The notes: generated from the letters alone by a model not told the origin. Shown: positions 45,716 through 55,900, counted from the first letter of the stretch. The stretch: 64,000 nt of DNA from Lachnospiraceae bacterium (GCA_017938485.1 JAGBBM010000032.1:1-64000); one strand, 5' to 3'. A program made the numbers and translations.

Positions 45716-46588
45716 ATGACATTTGAACAGGTAAAGAAAAAAGCAAAAAAAACATATAAGAAGGTTAAACGTTTTATTAAAAAGTATATTCGTTTTCTTG
45801 TTAGACACACTAAGGCTAAGGATTACAGTGTGTTAATATACACAATTCTTGGTTTAATTGGTGTTATACTTATTATTTCCCTTTTAGTGTCAGGTATCTC
45901 ATCCTTATTTAAAAAAGACGAGAAAAAAGCTCCTCCTACAACTGAGATTAGCACTCAGATTCCAACCTCAGAGGAAGGTCCGGATTTAAAAGCAGAGGCG
46001 CAAGCAATATATACAAAAGACAAGAACTTATTAATTCTTGTCAACGAGCAAAATCCACTTAATATGGGTTATACATTTACACATCATACACTTAACTGTG
46101 GTTTAGATGTTGACGAGAGAATCTACAATGATATGTTGGCTATGCTCACTGACCTTAATAATATTGATTTGCACTATACAATTATTTCGGCGTATCGTAG
46201 TAGGGATGAACAAACTTCCGTTGTTAATGCTAGAGCTGCTGAACTTATGAGTCAGGGTATGAGCGAAGATGAAGCATATGCAGAGGCTTATAAAACTATT
46301 CAAAAACCAGGAACCAGCGAACATGAAACAGGACTTTGTTTTGATATTGTAAGCGAAGGAACATATAATTTAGATGATACAGTTGCAACACAAGATACAG
46401 TTGTATGGCTTACTGACAACTGTTATAAGTATGGATTTATTTTGAGATATCCAAAGGGAAAAGAATCCATCACAGGAATTTCTTATGAGCCATGGCATTT
46501 TAGATACGTTGGCAAAGATGCAGCATTGTTTATGCACGAAAACGACCTCACTTTAGAGGAATTCCACCAATTATTAAACGGTAACTAG
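45716..46588 (+). CDS. M15 family D,D-carboxypeptidase (VanY-like)
   Basis: Membrane-anchored zinc peptidase that trims the terminal D-Ala of peptidoglycan stems. Of 290 residues, the first 38 are strongly basic, 42-64 form a transmembrane helix, 68-95 a Thr-rich linker, and the rest the VanY domain. Zinc and active-site motifs are SAYRSRDEQ, KPGTSEHETGLCFDI and YEPWHFRYVG, all complete. No van resistance genes are nearby, so a wall-maintenance role is more likely than vancomycin resistance. The TPR gene follows after 9 nt. Confidence 0.93.
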   Translation: MTFEQVKKKAKKTYKKVKRFIKKYIRFLVRHTKAKDYSVLIYTILGLIGVILIISLLVSGISSLFKKDEKKAPPTTEISTQIPTSEEGPDLKAEAQAIYTKDKNLLILVNEQNPLNMGYTFTHHTLNCGLDVDERIYNDMLAMLTDLNNIDLHYTIISAYRSRDEQTSVVNARAAELMSQGMSEDEAYAEAYKTIQKPGTSEHETGLCFDIVSEGTYNLDDTVATQDTVVWLTDNCYKYGFILRYPKGKESITGISYEPWHFRYVGKDAALFMHENDLTLEEFHQLLNGN

Positions 46589-46597
46589 GAGTAGGTT

Positions 46598-47497
46598 ATG
46601 GTTAGAGAAAACCCACCTAAAAAAAGAAAAAGGAAGTCTAAGGCATATAGAAAAGCATGTATGATTGTAAATATATGTTTTACAGTATTAATTGCTTTTA
46701 TTATAATTTGGGGCCTTGCACATACTTTTACAAAGAAAAATAAATACAGAGACGAAGGTATAGCTCACTATAAAGCCGGAGAGTATGAAGAAGCTATAAC
46801 ATATTTCAACAAAGCCCTAGATAAAAACCAATGGTTTTCAGAAAAGGTTGATGTAGATATTGAATTTTATCTTGCTGATTCATACCTAAAGATAGAGGAT
46901 TTTAGTTCTGCAAAAAAAGTATATGTCCGTATAATGAATTCTTATTCTGACAAATACTATAACGAAGCCGAGATTAATTATGTTATTTCTATCATGGATT
47001 ACCTTATTCTTTTTTCGGAAGGTGATTATGTAGCTCCTTTAGATGGTTTAAAAGCTGCTGTAAATAATGGATATACTGAGTTGAGTTTATATGTGGCTAT
47101 GTGTTATGAAAATTTAGGTGATACTGCAAATATGAAGAAATATTATGATATATATAATTCTTCAATTGGACTGAATTCATATTTAGCATTAAAATACTCT
47201 CAGTATTATATTGATAACGAAGATTATGCTCAAGCTCTGGGATATACTATGCAGGGGATATCTCTTGAGGATAAGGAATACTTGAAGGAATTACAATATC
47301 TTGAGATAGTTTGTAATTCAAAATTGACAAATTATGCAGTGGCATATGATTTGTCAGAAACATATGTATCTAATTATCCCGATGACGAGAGTGGAAAAGC
47401 TATAAACGAGTACTTATATACTAGACTTAATGTGAATGAGACTCCTCTTAGTGATAAGTTTGATGATTATGAAGATTATGTCGAACCAGTAGAGTAA
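46598..47497 (+). CDS. TPR repeat membrane protein
   Basis: A 299-residue protein with a basic start, one transmembrane helix (about 24-44) and a helical outer region of TPR-like repeats; the clearest is AHYKAGEYEEAITYFNKALD (about 62-81). Sel1/TPR-like hairpins continue to about 275 and the end is acidic. It is probably co-transcribed with the carboxypeptidase gene, so it may scaffold wall enzymes; this is inferred from position only. Confidence 0.78.
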   Translation: MVRENPPKKRKRKSKAYRKACMIVNICFTVLIAFIIIWGLAHTFTKKNKYRDEGIAHYKAGEYEEAITYFNKALDKNQWFSEKVDVDIEFYLADSYLKIEDFSSAKKVYVRIMNSYSDKYYNEAEINYVISIMDYLILFSEGDYVAPLDGLKAAVNNGYTELSLYVAMCYENLGDTANMKKYYDIYNSSIGLNSYLALKYSQYYIDNEDYAQALGYTMQGISLEDKEYLKELQYLEIVCNSKLTNYAVAYDLSETYVSNYPDDESGKAINEYLYTRLNVNETPLSDKFDDYEDYVEPVE

Positions 47498-47534
47498 CCA
47501 TAAATATATTATGTTAATTTAAGGACTTGATATT

Positions 47535-48764
47535 ATGTATGACAATAATGAATTAGTTGAAAAAGTTGTTCTTTTTTGTGTTGACCTTGACAATGGTGAG
47601 GATGTAGATGTAAATCTTGACGAGTTGGAAGAACTTGTTAAAACTGCCGGAGCTGTTGTTGTGGGAAGACTTGTTCAAAAAAAGGACAGTATTGATAAAG
47701 CAACCTATATTGGTTCAGGAAAAACAGAAGAATTAAGAGATTTAGTCTTAGAAACTGGAGCGACTGGTGTTGTCTGTGATGATGAACTTAGTCCGATGCA
47801 GCTTAAAAATCTCGAAGATATTGTTGATACAAAGATTATGGATAGAACTATGGTTATACTTGATATTTTTGCTAGTAGAGCAACCACTAGAGAAGGTAAA
47901 ATTCAAGTCGAATTAGCTCAGCTTAAGTATCGTTCTTCGAGACTTATCGGTATGCGTAGTTCTCTTTCAAGACTTGGAGGCGGTATAGGTACGAGAGGTC
48001 CAGGTGAAAAGAAACTGGAAATTGATAGACGTATTATAAGAGACCGTATATCTCAGCTCCAGAAGGAATTAGAGGATGTAAAACAACACCGAGAGGTTAT
48101 GCGTAAACAGAGAATGATAGGTAATTTACCTATTGTTTCTATAGTTGGCTACACAAATGCCGGCAAATCAACCCTTTTGAATAAACTCACTGATGCAGGT
48201 GTGTTAGAGGAAGACAAGCTATTCGCAACTCTCGATCCAACATCTAGAAATTACAAATTAAGCAATGGTCAAGAGGTTATTGTAACTGATACGGTAGGAT
48301 TTATCAGAAAACTTCCTCACCACCTTATTAATGCATTTCGTTCCACCTTAGAAGAAGCAAAATATGCTGATATTATACTGCATGTAGTTGATATATCCAA
48401 TCCACAGGCAGATAATCATATTCTTACAGTATATGATACCTTAAGTAGCCTAGGCGTTGTTGATAAACCAATTATAACTGCCTTTAATAAGATTGATAAG
48501 GTTGACTCTATACCTATTATAAAAGATTTTAAAGCAGATAAAATAATTCATATCGCCGCTAAAAAGGCTATTGGATTTGATGATTTATCTACTTCCCTTG
48601 AGGAAACAATCAACAATTTCCGTAATTATATCGAAAAAACTATTCCATATACTGATGCTGGGCTTCTCAATAAAATTAGAAAGTACGGTACTATATTGGA
48701 AGAAGATTACAGAGAGGATGGAATATTTGTTAGAGCCTATGTGGAAAAAGACTTTAACATTTAA
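47535..48764 (+). CDS. hflX: GTPase HflX
   Basis: Ribosome-associated GTPase that splits or rescues stalled 70S ribosomes. The N-terminal domain (about 20-165) has YIGSGKTEEL, VVCDDELSPMQLKNLE, and GGIGTRGPGEKKLEIDRR; a coiled stretch links to the G domain (about 192-350) with GYTNAGKST, DTVGFIRKLPHHL and NKID. 409 residues, near normal. It heads a run of closely spaced RNA-related genes. The upstream gap of 37 nt is too short for an obvious separate promoter. Confidence 0.96.
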   Translation: MYDNNELVEKVVLFCVDLDNGEDVDVNLDELEELVKTAGAVVVGRLVQKKDSIDKATYIGSGKTEELRDLVLETGATGVVCDDELSPMQLKNLEDIVDTKIMDRTMVILDIFASRATTREGKIQVELAQLKYRSSRLIGMRSSLSRLGGGIGTRGPGEKKLEIDRRIIRDRISQLQKELEDVKQHREVMRKQRMIGNLPIVSIVGYTNAGKSTLLNKLTDAGVLEEDKLFATLDPTSRNYKLSNGQEVIVTDTVGFIRKLPHHLINAFRSTLEEAKYADIILHVVDISNPQADNHILTVYDTLSSLGVVDKPIITAFNKIDKVDSIPIIKDFKADKIIHIAAKKAIGFDDLSTSLEETINNFRNYIEKTIPYTDAGLLNKIRKYGTILEEDYREDGIFVRAYVEKDFNI

Positions 48765-48770
48765 AGGCAT

Positions 48771-50138
48771 ATGATTTTACCTGAGATTTTTGAGCAAAAC
48801 ATGAAAGAGCTCCTAGGTGATGAATATCCATCATATGAAGCTTGCTTGGATAAGCCTATGTTTCATGGTATTAGAATTAATACAAAAAAAATAAGCGTAG
48901 AAGACTTTCTAAAAATAAACCCATTTGACTTAAAACCTGTTCCATGGTGTGAAAATGGGTTTTATTTTGATGAAAAGAAAGATAAGCCTTCTAAACATCC
49001 GTATTATTATGCCGGCTTATACTATATACAAGAGCCAAGTGCTATGACACCGGCAAATATACTTCCTGTCGAGAAGGGTGATAGAGTTCTAGATATTTGT
49101 GCTGCTCCTGGTGGTAAATCTACAGAGCTTGCTGCTAAACTAGATGGAACTGGTCTTTTGGTGTCAAATGACATAAGTGCCTCAAGAGCCAAGGCATTAC
49201 TTAAGAATTTAGAGGTTTTTGGTGTGGAAAATGCACTTATAATAAGTGAAGCTCCATATAAGCTTTCTGAACGATTTTTTGAATATTTTGATAAAATTTT
49301 AATTGATGCACCTTGTTCTGGCGAGGGTATGTTTAGAAAATCCATTTCTATGGTTAATGCCTGGGACGAAACAAAAAATCAGAGTTTTTCAGATTTGCAA
49401 AGACAAATTCTTGATGATGTTGTAAAAATGCTTAAGCCAGGGGGAAAATTACTATATTCCACCTGTACATTTTCGCCACTTGAAAATGAAAAATCCATAG
49501 AATATCTATTATCATTAGATGATAGACTTTCAATCGATAAGTTTGATATGTATGAAGAATTCGATACAGGACATGTAGAATGGTCTGATACCCAAAATCC
49601 TAACCTTGTTAACTCAGCTAGAATTTGGCCTCATAAGGTTGATGGCGAGGGACACTTTGTTTGTCTAGTAAAAAAAGATGGACATTCAACCAACTCATCA
49701 AACATTGGTGATTATCCAATTAAAAAAAGCAAACTTCCAAAAGAGGCCGAGGAATTCTTGAGTAGCCTTAATAAAAAGTTTGATACTGGAAGACTGGAGA
49801 TATCCACAGATAAGCTATACTATATTCCAGATACATTCCCAAGTGTGAGAGGTCTTAGAATTCTAAGATGCGGATTATACTTAGGAGAAATCAAGAAAAA
49901 TCGTTTTGAGCCTAGTCAGTCACTTGCTATGAATTTAACTAGTTCGGATTTTTCAAATATTGTTAATCTTAGTGCAGATGACGATAGAGTTATCAAGTAT
50001 TTAAAGGGTGAAACCATTGAAGCTGACGAAAAAAACGGATGGGCTCTTGTTTGTGTTGATTCTTTCCCGCTTGGATGGGGAAAAATGAACAATGGTATAC
50101 TTAAAAACAAATATTTACCAGGATGGAGACTGATGTAA
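48771..50138 (+). CDS. rRNA m5C methyltransferase (RsmF/RsmB-like)
   Basis: A 455-residue S-adenosylmethionine-dependent cytosine-5 RNA methyltransferase of the NOL1/NOP2/Sun family. SAM-binding CAAPGGKSTELAA (about 103-115), the DAPCSGEGMFR motif (first conserved Cys) and YSTCTFSPLENE (catalytic Cys) are intact. The C-terminal third (about 300-455) matches the PUA-like extension of RsmF-type enzymes, ending GWALVCVDSFPLGWGKMNN read in parts. The target is probably one cytidine of 16S rRNA. Its stop overlaps the SDR start by 1 nt (TAATG). Confidence 0.93.
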   Translation: MILPEIFEQNMKELLGDEYPSYEACLDKPMFHGIRINTKKISVEDFLKINPFDLKPVPWCENGFYFDEKKDKPSKHPYYYAGLYYIQEPSAMTPANILPVEKGDRVLDICAAPGGKSTELAAKLDGTGLLVSNDISASRAKALLKNLEVFGVENALIISEAPYKLSERFFEYFDKILIDAPCSGEGMFRKSISMVNAWDETKNQSFSDLQRQILDDVVKMLKPGGKLLYSTCTFSPLENEKSIEYLLSLDDRLSIDKFDMYEEFDTGHVEWSDTQNPNLVNSARIWPHKVDGEGHFVCLVKKDGHSTNSSNIGDYPIKKSKLPKEAEEFLSSLNKKFDTGRLEISTDKLYYIPDTFPSVRGLRILRCGLYLGEIKKNRFEPSQSLAMNLTSSDFSNIVNLSADDDRVIKYLKGETIEADEKNGWALVCVDSFPLGWGKMNNGILKNKYLPGWRLM

Positions 50139-50893
50139 TGAATATTGCTATAGTTACCGGTGCATCGTCAGGTATGGGAAGAGACTTTGTTCTTCAAATA
50201 TCAAAGAGATTCGCCACATTAGATGAAATTTGGATAATAGCAAGGCGAAGCGAACGTTTAGAAGAATTAAAAAAATCCATTACAAATGTAAAGATTAGAC
50301 CTATTTCTATGGATATTACTAATTCTGCTGATATGAATTCCTTCGAAAAAAAATTAAAAGAAACCAATCCTTGTGTCAGGATTTTAGTTAATGGTGCAGG
50401 ATATGGCATCATAGGACAATTCACCGAACTTGCAGAAGATAATATCGGTATGTGTGAGCTTAACTGTGTTGCACTTACCAAGATGATTAACTTGTGCTTA
50501 CCTTATATGAATAAAAAGAATTCCAATATAATTAACCTGGCATCCTCTGCGGCCTTTTGTCCACAGCCCTCATTTGCAGTTTATGCTGCGACAAAATCTT
50601 ATGTTTTAAGTCTATCTACGGCTTTAAACAAAGAGTTGTCCAAAACAGGAATAAGGGTAACTGCCGTATGCCCTGGACCAGTGGATACAGAGTTTTTTGA
50701 CAAGGCAGAGATATACCACAATGTTAAGTTATATAAGAAAATGGTTCGAGCTAAGTCTCACAAAGTGGTTGAACTTGCATTAAATGACGCCTATAGAGGT
50801 AGACACATATCCATATATGGTGCTGCTATGAACTTATTTAGATTCGTTGCTAAGATTTTACCACATAACTTTATTGTAAAATTTATTAAATAA
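50138..50893 (+). CDS. Short-chain dehydrogenase/reductase
   Basis: A 251-residue NAD(P)-dependent oxidoreductase of the classical SDR family. Cofactor loop TGASSGMG (about 7-14), NGAGYG, catalytic Ser in NLASSAAF, YAATK (Tyr-x3-Lys) and PGPVDTEF are present. The C-terminus is hydrophobic and basic (NLFRFVAKILPHNFIVKFIK read in part), so it may associate with membrane, as in DltE-like SDRs. The ATG at 50138 has GGATGGAG 9 nt upstream; a start 5 codons earlier is less likely. Substrate unknown. Confidence 0.9.
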   Translation: MNIAIVTGASSGMGRDFVLQISKRFATLDEIWIIARRSERLEELKKSITNVKIRPISMDITNSADMNSFEKKLKETNPCVRILVNGAGYGIIGQFTELAEDNIGMCELNCVALTKMINLCLPYMNKKNSNIINLASSAAFCPQPSFAVYAATKSYVLSLSTALNKELSKTGIRVTAVCPGPVDTEFFDKAEIYHNVKLYKKMVRAKSHKVVELALNDAYRGRHISIYGAAMNLFRFVAKILPHNFIVKFIK

Positions 50894-50907
50894 CGAAGGA
50901 TAAATAT

Positions 50908-51483
50908 ATGAAATCATACAAAAAAGGTGAATACGGATACCTAAAAAAATATCGAAACAGTAAACTAATAGCATCTATTGTATTTTTATTATTAATTGCG
51001 TTTATAGTCGCTACTGTGATTATTATGTTTGGTGATACAAAAAGAGTAGCAATTGTATTTGCTATACTTATGGCATTACCACTTGCAAAATTTATAATTG
51101 CTTATATTCTATGTTTAAAATTCAAGCCTTTGACTATGGAAGATTATGAGTATATTAAAGCTAATTCAAAGGATTGTTTTAAGGATTTATCCTTCGATAT
51201 ATCTATAACTCAATATGAAGGTGCAAAATTTTATCCTGCCATGCTGATAAAAAATGGAAAAGTATATGCATTTGTATATGATAAGAATTTTTCATCAAAG
51301 AAAAAAGAATATGAAACATGGATTAAGAATACATTTTCTGACACCAAATACGAATATAAAGTATTTGTAACCGATAAACTTGATGAATACGTTAAAAAAA
51401 TCAACTCTGTTAGTGAGGCAAATCGTAACAACAAACTTATTGATGTGTATATTAAAGAGCTTATTTTTGAAAAAGGAGTATAA
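50908..51483 (+). CDS. Hypothetical two-TM membrane protein
   Basis: A 191-residue protein with a basic start (KSYKKGEYGYLKKYRNSK), two hydrophobic helices (about 20-43 and 48-69) and a cytoplasmic domain of about 120 residues. I recognise no family. The order between SDR and pseudouridine synthase genes, with 14-nt and 2-nt gaps, suggests one operon. AACGAAGGA precedes the ATG. Confidence 0.75.
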   Translation: MKSYKKGEYGYLKKYRNSKLIASIVFLLLIAFIVATVIIMFGDTKRVAIVFAILMALPLAKFIIAYILCLKFKPLTMEDYEYIKANSKDCFKDLSFDISITQYEGAKFYPAMLIKNGKVYAFVYDKNFSSKKKEYETWIKNTFSDTKYEYKVFVTDKLDEYVKKINSVSEANRNNKLIDVYIKELIFEKGV

Positions 51484-51485
51484 GT

Positions 51486-52496
51486 ATGACTGAGTTAAAT
51501 ATAACCTCTAGCGAGGCAAATCAAAGACTCAACAAATATCTCATGAAGTACCTGGATAAAGCTCCTTCTTCATTTATATATAAAATGCTTAGAAAGAAAA
51601 ATATAACTCTAAACAATAAGAAAGCCGTAGGAGATGAGATTTTAGAAAAGGGTGACTGTGTTAAACTATTTCTTTCTGATGAAACAATTGAAAAGTTTAG
51701 AAATACACAAAACCTTACAAAAAATACTAAAATTGAAAAAAATCAATCATCTAACTGCAACGATTTAATTGTTTTATATCAAGATAAGGATATTATTGCT
51801 GTACACAAACCAGCAGGATTATTGTCCCAAAAGGCAAATAAGGATGATATATCAATTAATGAGGTTATAATTGACTATTGTATAGCCAATAATCTAATTG
51901 ACGTAAGAGGCAGCATTCATTTTAAACCATCTATATGCAATAGATTAGATAGAAATACTTCGGGTATAATACTTGCAGGACTTTCTTTACATGGAAGTCA
52001 ATATCTGTCTAAAATATTAAAGGAACATAGTTGTGACAAATATTATTTTACTATAGTAAATGGAATCTTTACAGAAAAAAAACACTGTAAAGCTTATATT
52101 ATTAAGGATTCCGAGGCCAATGTTTCAGATATTATATCAACTTTAGATTATAATAATCTGGATTTATCCGCAAAGAAAAACTATAACTATATTGAAACAG
52201 TATTTGAACCATTATCATCTGGTGATGGTTATTCATTCCTTAAGGTCAAGCTTATTACAGGAAAATCCCATCAGATTAGAGCTCATTTAAAACATCTTGG
52301 TTATCCGATTATTGGAGACACCAAATATGGTTCTATAAGTACTAATCGATATTTTAGAGATAAATACAAGCTAAAACACCACTTGTTACATGCAGGTTCA
52401 ATTAGCTTTGACAATTTGACAATAACAGATTCTTTGCCTGATATATTTAAAGATATATGCAAAGGAGAAAAAATTAACATAAATTCTATAAAATAG
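51486..52496 (+). CDS. RluA-family pseudouridine synthase
   Basis: A 336-residue RNA pseudouridine synthase. An N-terminal S4 domain (about 10-62: NQRLNKYLMKYL through LEKGDCVKLF) binds RNA; the catalytic domain has VHKPAGLLSQKA, the catalytic Asp in CNRLDRNTSGIILAG (about 155) and GKSHQIRAHLKHLGYPIIGD. Nearest known functions are RluC/RluD (23S rRNA). It begins 2 nt after the hypothetical gene, with AAAAGGAG as site. Confidence 0.93.
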   Translation: MTELNITSSEANQRLNKYLMKYLDKAPSSFIYKMLRKKNITLNNKKAVGDEILEKGDCVKLFLSDETIEKFRNTQNLTKNTKIEKNQSSNCNDLIVLYQDKDIIAVHKPAGLLSQKANKDDISINEVIIDYCIANNLIDVRGSIHFKPSICNRLDRNTSGIILAGLSLHGSQYLSKILKEHSCDKYYFTIVNGIFTEKKHCKAYIIKDSEANVSDIISTLDYNNLDLSAKKNYNYIETVFEPLSSGDGYSFLKVKLITGKSHQIRAHLKHLGYPIIGDTKYGSISTNRYFRDKYKLKHHLLHAGSISFDNLTITDSLPDIFKDICKGEKININSIK

Positions 52497-52505
52497 AGGA
52501 AAACT

Positions 52506-53036
52506 ATGGCTACATGGAACTCAAGAGGTTTAAGAGGATCCACTTTGGAAGATCTAATTAACCATACGAATGAACTATATAGACAAAAAGGATTAGGATT
52601 AGTACAAAAAATCCCTACACCTATAACCCCTGTTAAAATAGACAAGGAAAACGGTAACATATCCCTTGCATATTTTGAAAAGGATTCAACAGTTGATTAC
52701 ATAGGTGTTGTTCAGGGAGTACCTATATGTTTTGATGCAAAGGAGTGTGCTGTTGATACATTTTCCTTAAGAAACATTCACGAACATCAAGTTAACTTCA
52801 TGGAAGAATTCGAAAAGCAGCAGGGTATAAGCTTTTTGATTATAATGTTTACCGGTAAAAACGAATTCTATTACATGCGTTTTAAAGAATTAAAGAAATA
52901 TTTGGACAGAATAAAGGATGGACATGCAAAGAATTTCAAATATGACGAATTAGATCCAGAATACTTTATTAAACCAGAGTCTGGAGCTATGGTTCATTAC
53001 CTTAGAGGTTTACAAAAGGATTTAGAAGAAAGGTAG
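52506..53036 (+). CDS. recU: Holliday junction resolvase RecU
   Basis: Firmicute endonuclease that cuts four-way junctions moved by RuvAB. The 176-residue protein has the RecU start WNSRGLRGSTLEDLINHTNE read in parts, the acidic residues of TVDYIGVVQG and CFDAKEC, and RNIHEHQVNFME. Slightly shorter than the Bacillus protein (about 200). The usual neighbour ponA (PBP1) is missing; nadE follows after 1 nt. Confidence 0.93.
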   Translation: MATWNSRGLRGSTLEDLINHTNELYRQKGLGLVQKIPTPITPVKIDKENGNISLAYFEKDSTVDYIGVVQGVPICFDAKECAVDTFSLRNIHEHQVNFMEEFEKQQGISFLIIMFTGKNEFYYMRFKELKKYLDRIKDGHAKNFKYDELDPEYFIKPESGAMVHYLRGLQKDLEER

Positions 53037-53037
53037 G

Positions 53038-55008
53038 ATGTTTATGTACGATTTTTATAGAGTTGCAACTGCAGTGCCAGATTTGAAGGTAGCCGATGTT
53101 ACCTACAATAAAAACAAAATAATTGAAAAAATTGACGAGGCTGGAAAAGCCAACGCTAGACTTATTGCCTTTCCAGAGCTATGTCTTACTGGATATACCT
53201 GTGGGGATTTATTTTTCCAAGATACTTTGCTTAATCAGTGTAGACAGGCCATCGGAGACCTTGTGGCTGTATCATCTATAGTTGATATGGTTATTATTAT
53301 AGGAGCACCAATAAAAATTGATTATCAGCTCTATAACGCTGGAATTGTTTTTTATAAGGGAACTATTGTTGGAATTAGTCTAAAAACAATAATTCCAAAC
53401 CATAACGAGTTTTCTGAAAAACGTTGGTTCTCTAGTAGCAATGATATAGATAGTGATTATATTTCTATCAATGATATTATTTCAAATTCACAGGAGGAAT
53501 ATATGATTCCTGTGGGTAATAACATAATTTATAACATTAATGACGCATATACTTTCGGAGTGGAGCTATGTGAGGATTTATGGGCTCCAGTCACACCATC
53601 TACTTGGCTTGCAATGGGTGGTGCCGAGCTTATAGTTAATCTTTCAGCTAGTAACGAGAGTATTGGAAAGAGAGCCCAAAGAAGAGATATGGTTAGACAA
53701 AAATCTTCATCACTTATATGTGATTATCTCTTTGTTTCATCAGGAAATGGGGAATCAACAACAGATTTAGTATTCTCTGGTCATAGTATTTGTTGCGAAA
53801 ACGGACGCATACTTGCTGAAAATGATAAACTTTGTGATAATGATTATGTTATTATTACCGATATTGATTTAGGTAAAATAAGAGCTGATAGACTTAAAAA
53901 CAAAAGTTTTAAGGATACCTATAGAATGTTCGGGCATAACATTGATGTAAAAGAAGTGTATATAGATGCTGAAAATGATTTCAGCTCAGATGCAGCTTAC
54001 TACAATATACCAAAACATCCATTCATTCCTTCTACAAAAGAGGAAAGATTAGCAAGATGTAAAGATATTTTTGACATACAGGTTGCAGGTCTTGAAAAAA
54101 GGCTTAACGTAGTTGGTGGAAAGCTTGTTGTAGGAGTATCTGGTGGAATGGATTCTACATTAGCTCTTCTTGTATGTGCTAAAACACTCCTTAAGATGGG
54201 CAAACCGCTTACTGATTTGGTTGGTATTACTATGCCTGCCTTTGGAACATCTGATAGAACTTATAATAATTCCCTCGAGCTTATGAATACTCTTGGAATT
54301 ACAATAAAAAATATCCCTATTAAAGACGCATGTTTACAGCATTATAAAGACATAGAGCATGATTTTGATGTAAAGGATATTACCTTTGAAAATGTTCAGG
54401 CAAGAGAGAGAACACAAGTCCTTATGGATTATGCCAATAAAATAGGTGGTTTAGTTGTTGGAACAGGAGATTTGAGCGAATTAGCTCTTGGCTGGTGTAC
54501 TTACAACGCAGACCAGATGAGTATGTATGGTGTAAATGGAAGTATACCTAAGACTTTAGTAAAATGGATGATTGACAGTGTGGTTGAACATAATATTTTC
54601 CCAGAAAGTTCAGAGGTTTTAAAAGATATTATAGATACGCCAATAAGTCCAGAGCTTCTCCCACCAGACGAAAATGGAAACATTGCCCAAAAGACCGAGG
54701 AAAAAGTTGGACCATACGAGTTACATGACTTCTTTCTTTACTATATGTTTAGATTCGGTTATTCTCCATCTAAGATATATTTTATGGCTAAAAAAGCATT
54801 TGAGGATACCTATCAGAAGGAAGATATCCTCAAATGGATGAATGTATTTTATAAACGTTACTTTACTCAGCAATTTAAGAGAAGTTGCATGCCAGATGGT
54901 GTTAAGGTTGGCTCTGTAGCTCTTTCTCCAAGAGGAGACCTAAAGATGCCAAGCGACGCTGCCTCAACACTTTGGCTAAAAGAAATCGAATCTTTATCAA
55001 ATGAATAA
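53038..55008 (+). CDS. nadE: Glutamine-dependent NAD+ synthetase
   Basis: Final step of NAD synthesis, amidating nicotinate adenine dinucleotide. The 656-residue protein has an N-terminal nitrilase-type glutaminase (Glu in FPELCLTGY, about 50; nucleophile C178 in ELCEDLWAP) and a C-terminal synthetase with PP-loop VSGGMDSTLAL. VGTGDLSELALGWCTYN is the family signature. All parts are present. A second ATG two codons in (53044) is an equal start candidate. Its stop directly abuts the stop of the convergent thiolase gene. Confidence 0.96.
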   Translation: MFMYDFYRVATAVPDLKVADVTYNKNKIIEKIDEAGKANARLIAFPELCLTGYTCGDLFFQDTLLNQCRQAIGDLVAVSSIVDMVIIIGAPIKIDYQLYNAGIVFYKGTIVGISLKTIIPNHNEFSEKRWFSSSNDIDSDYISINDIISNSQEEYMIPVGNNIIYNINDAYTFGVELCEDLWAPVTPSTWLAMGGAELIVNLSASNESIGKRAQRRDMVRQKSSSLICDYLFVSSGNGESTTDLVFSGHSICCENGRILAENDKLCDNDYVIITDIDLGKIRADRLKNKSFKDTYRMFGHNIDVKEVYIDAENDFSSDAAYYNIPKHPFIPSTKEERLARCKDIFDIQVAGLEKRLNVVGGKLVVGVSGGMDSTLALLVCAKTLLKMGKPLTDLVGITMPAFGTSDRTYNNSLELMNTLGITIKNIPIKDACLQHYKDIEHDFDVKDITFENVQARERTQVLMDYANKIGGLVVGTGDLSELALGWCTYNADQMSMYGVNGSIPKTLVKWMIDSVVEHNIFPESSEVLKDIIDTPISPELLPPDENGNIAQKTEEKVGPYELHDFFLYYMFRFGYSPSKIYFMAKKAFEDTYQKEDILKWMNVFYKRYFTQQFKRSCMPDGVKVGSVALSPRGDLKMPSDAASTLWLKEIESLSNE

Positions 55009-55743
55009 TTATCTATTGTGAGGTGTAGGTATTGGCCAACCTGGAAGATTTGCTCTTTCAATAGCCGCAAATATCTTTTCCTTGCATCCAGGATTTTCTA
55101 CTTCTAAAGCGCGGATATGTTGTTTTGCATATTCGCGTTTTGTGTATCCATCAGCAGGACATTTTGCCTTGACCACAGGAAGATTCATGCGTCTTTCGAA
55201 GGCTGCAACCTCACCTTCAGCACAATACATAAGTGGTCTAATCATAGTAAGGTCACTTCGGTCAAGATAGGTTACAGGAGAGAAGGTGTGAATTCTTCCC
55301 TCAAATATAAGAGACATAAAAAAGGTCTCTATAATATCATCCTTGTGATGAGCATAGGCAAACTTATTGCATCCAAACTCCTTAATTTTTTCGTTTAAGG
55401 CACCCTTACGCATTTTTGCACATAAGCTACATGGATTAGATTCTTTTCTGTGATTAAATATAATATCGTATATCTCGGTTTTTTCCACATGATAAGGAAC
55501 ATCAAGTTCCTCACATAGTTTGGCAATTGCTTCAGTATCAAAACCCGGAATTCCCAAATCAATAGTAATGGCAATTATCTCGAATTTCTTTGGATAAAAG
55601 CGTCTTAAATGTGCGAGGGCATAAAGAAGAGTTAAACTATCCTTGCCTCCGGATATTCCAACAGCAATTTTATCCCCCTCATCAATCATTCCATATGTAT
55701 CTATAGCTCGTCTTGTATGACTAAGTAATTTCTGTAATTGCAT
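55009..55743 (-). CDS. TtcA-like tRNA thiolation protein
   Basis: A 244-residue ATP-dependent tRNA sulfur transferase of the TtcA/TtuA group. PP-loop GISGGKDSLTLL (about 28-39), CSLCAKMRKG (two iron-sulfur cysteines, about 106-109) and HHKDDIIETFFMS are characteristic, with a third candidate ligand in KAKCPADG. The product is probably 2-thiocytidine at tRNA position 32. TAGGAGA precedes the ATG. It is transcribed towards nadE with no gap between stop codons and shows no separate terminator. Confidence 0.92.
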   Translation of the reverse strand: MQLQKLLSHTRRAIDTYGMIDEGDKIAVGISGGKDSLTLLYALAHLRRFYPKKFEIIAITIDLGIPGFDTEAIAKLCEELDVPYHVEKTEIYDIIFNHRKESNPCSLCAKMRKGALNEKIKEFGCNKFAYAHHKDDIIETFFMSLIFEGRIHTFSPVTYLDRSDLTMIRPLMYCAEGEVAAFERRMNLPVVKAKCPADGYTKREYAKQHIRALEVENPGCKEKIFAAIERANLPGWPIPTPHNR

Positions 55744-55900
55744 AAATTTTCTCCTAAATATAATAATTCAAATGTATTTTATCATAATTGAAAAAGAATA
55801 TATACATATATTTTCATCTATATAAGTACGTTTTATGGTACATATAGTATTGTATTATTAAACCAAGTTAAGAACAGGCCTATCTTAAATAAAATATTTT

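Noticed and set aside
45716..46588. VanY as part of a vancomycin resistance cluster
   Set aside because: No vanR/S/H/A/X-type genes are adjacent, and lone VanY-like carboxypeptidases are common in Clostridia.
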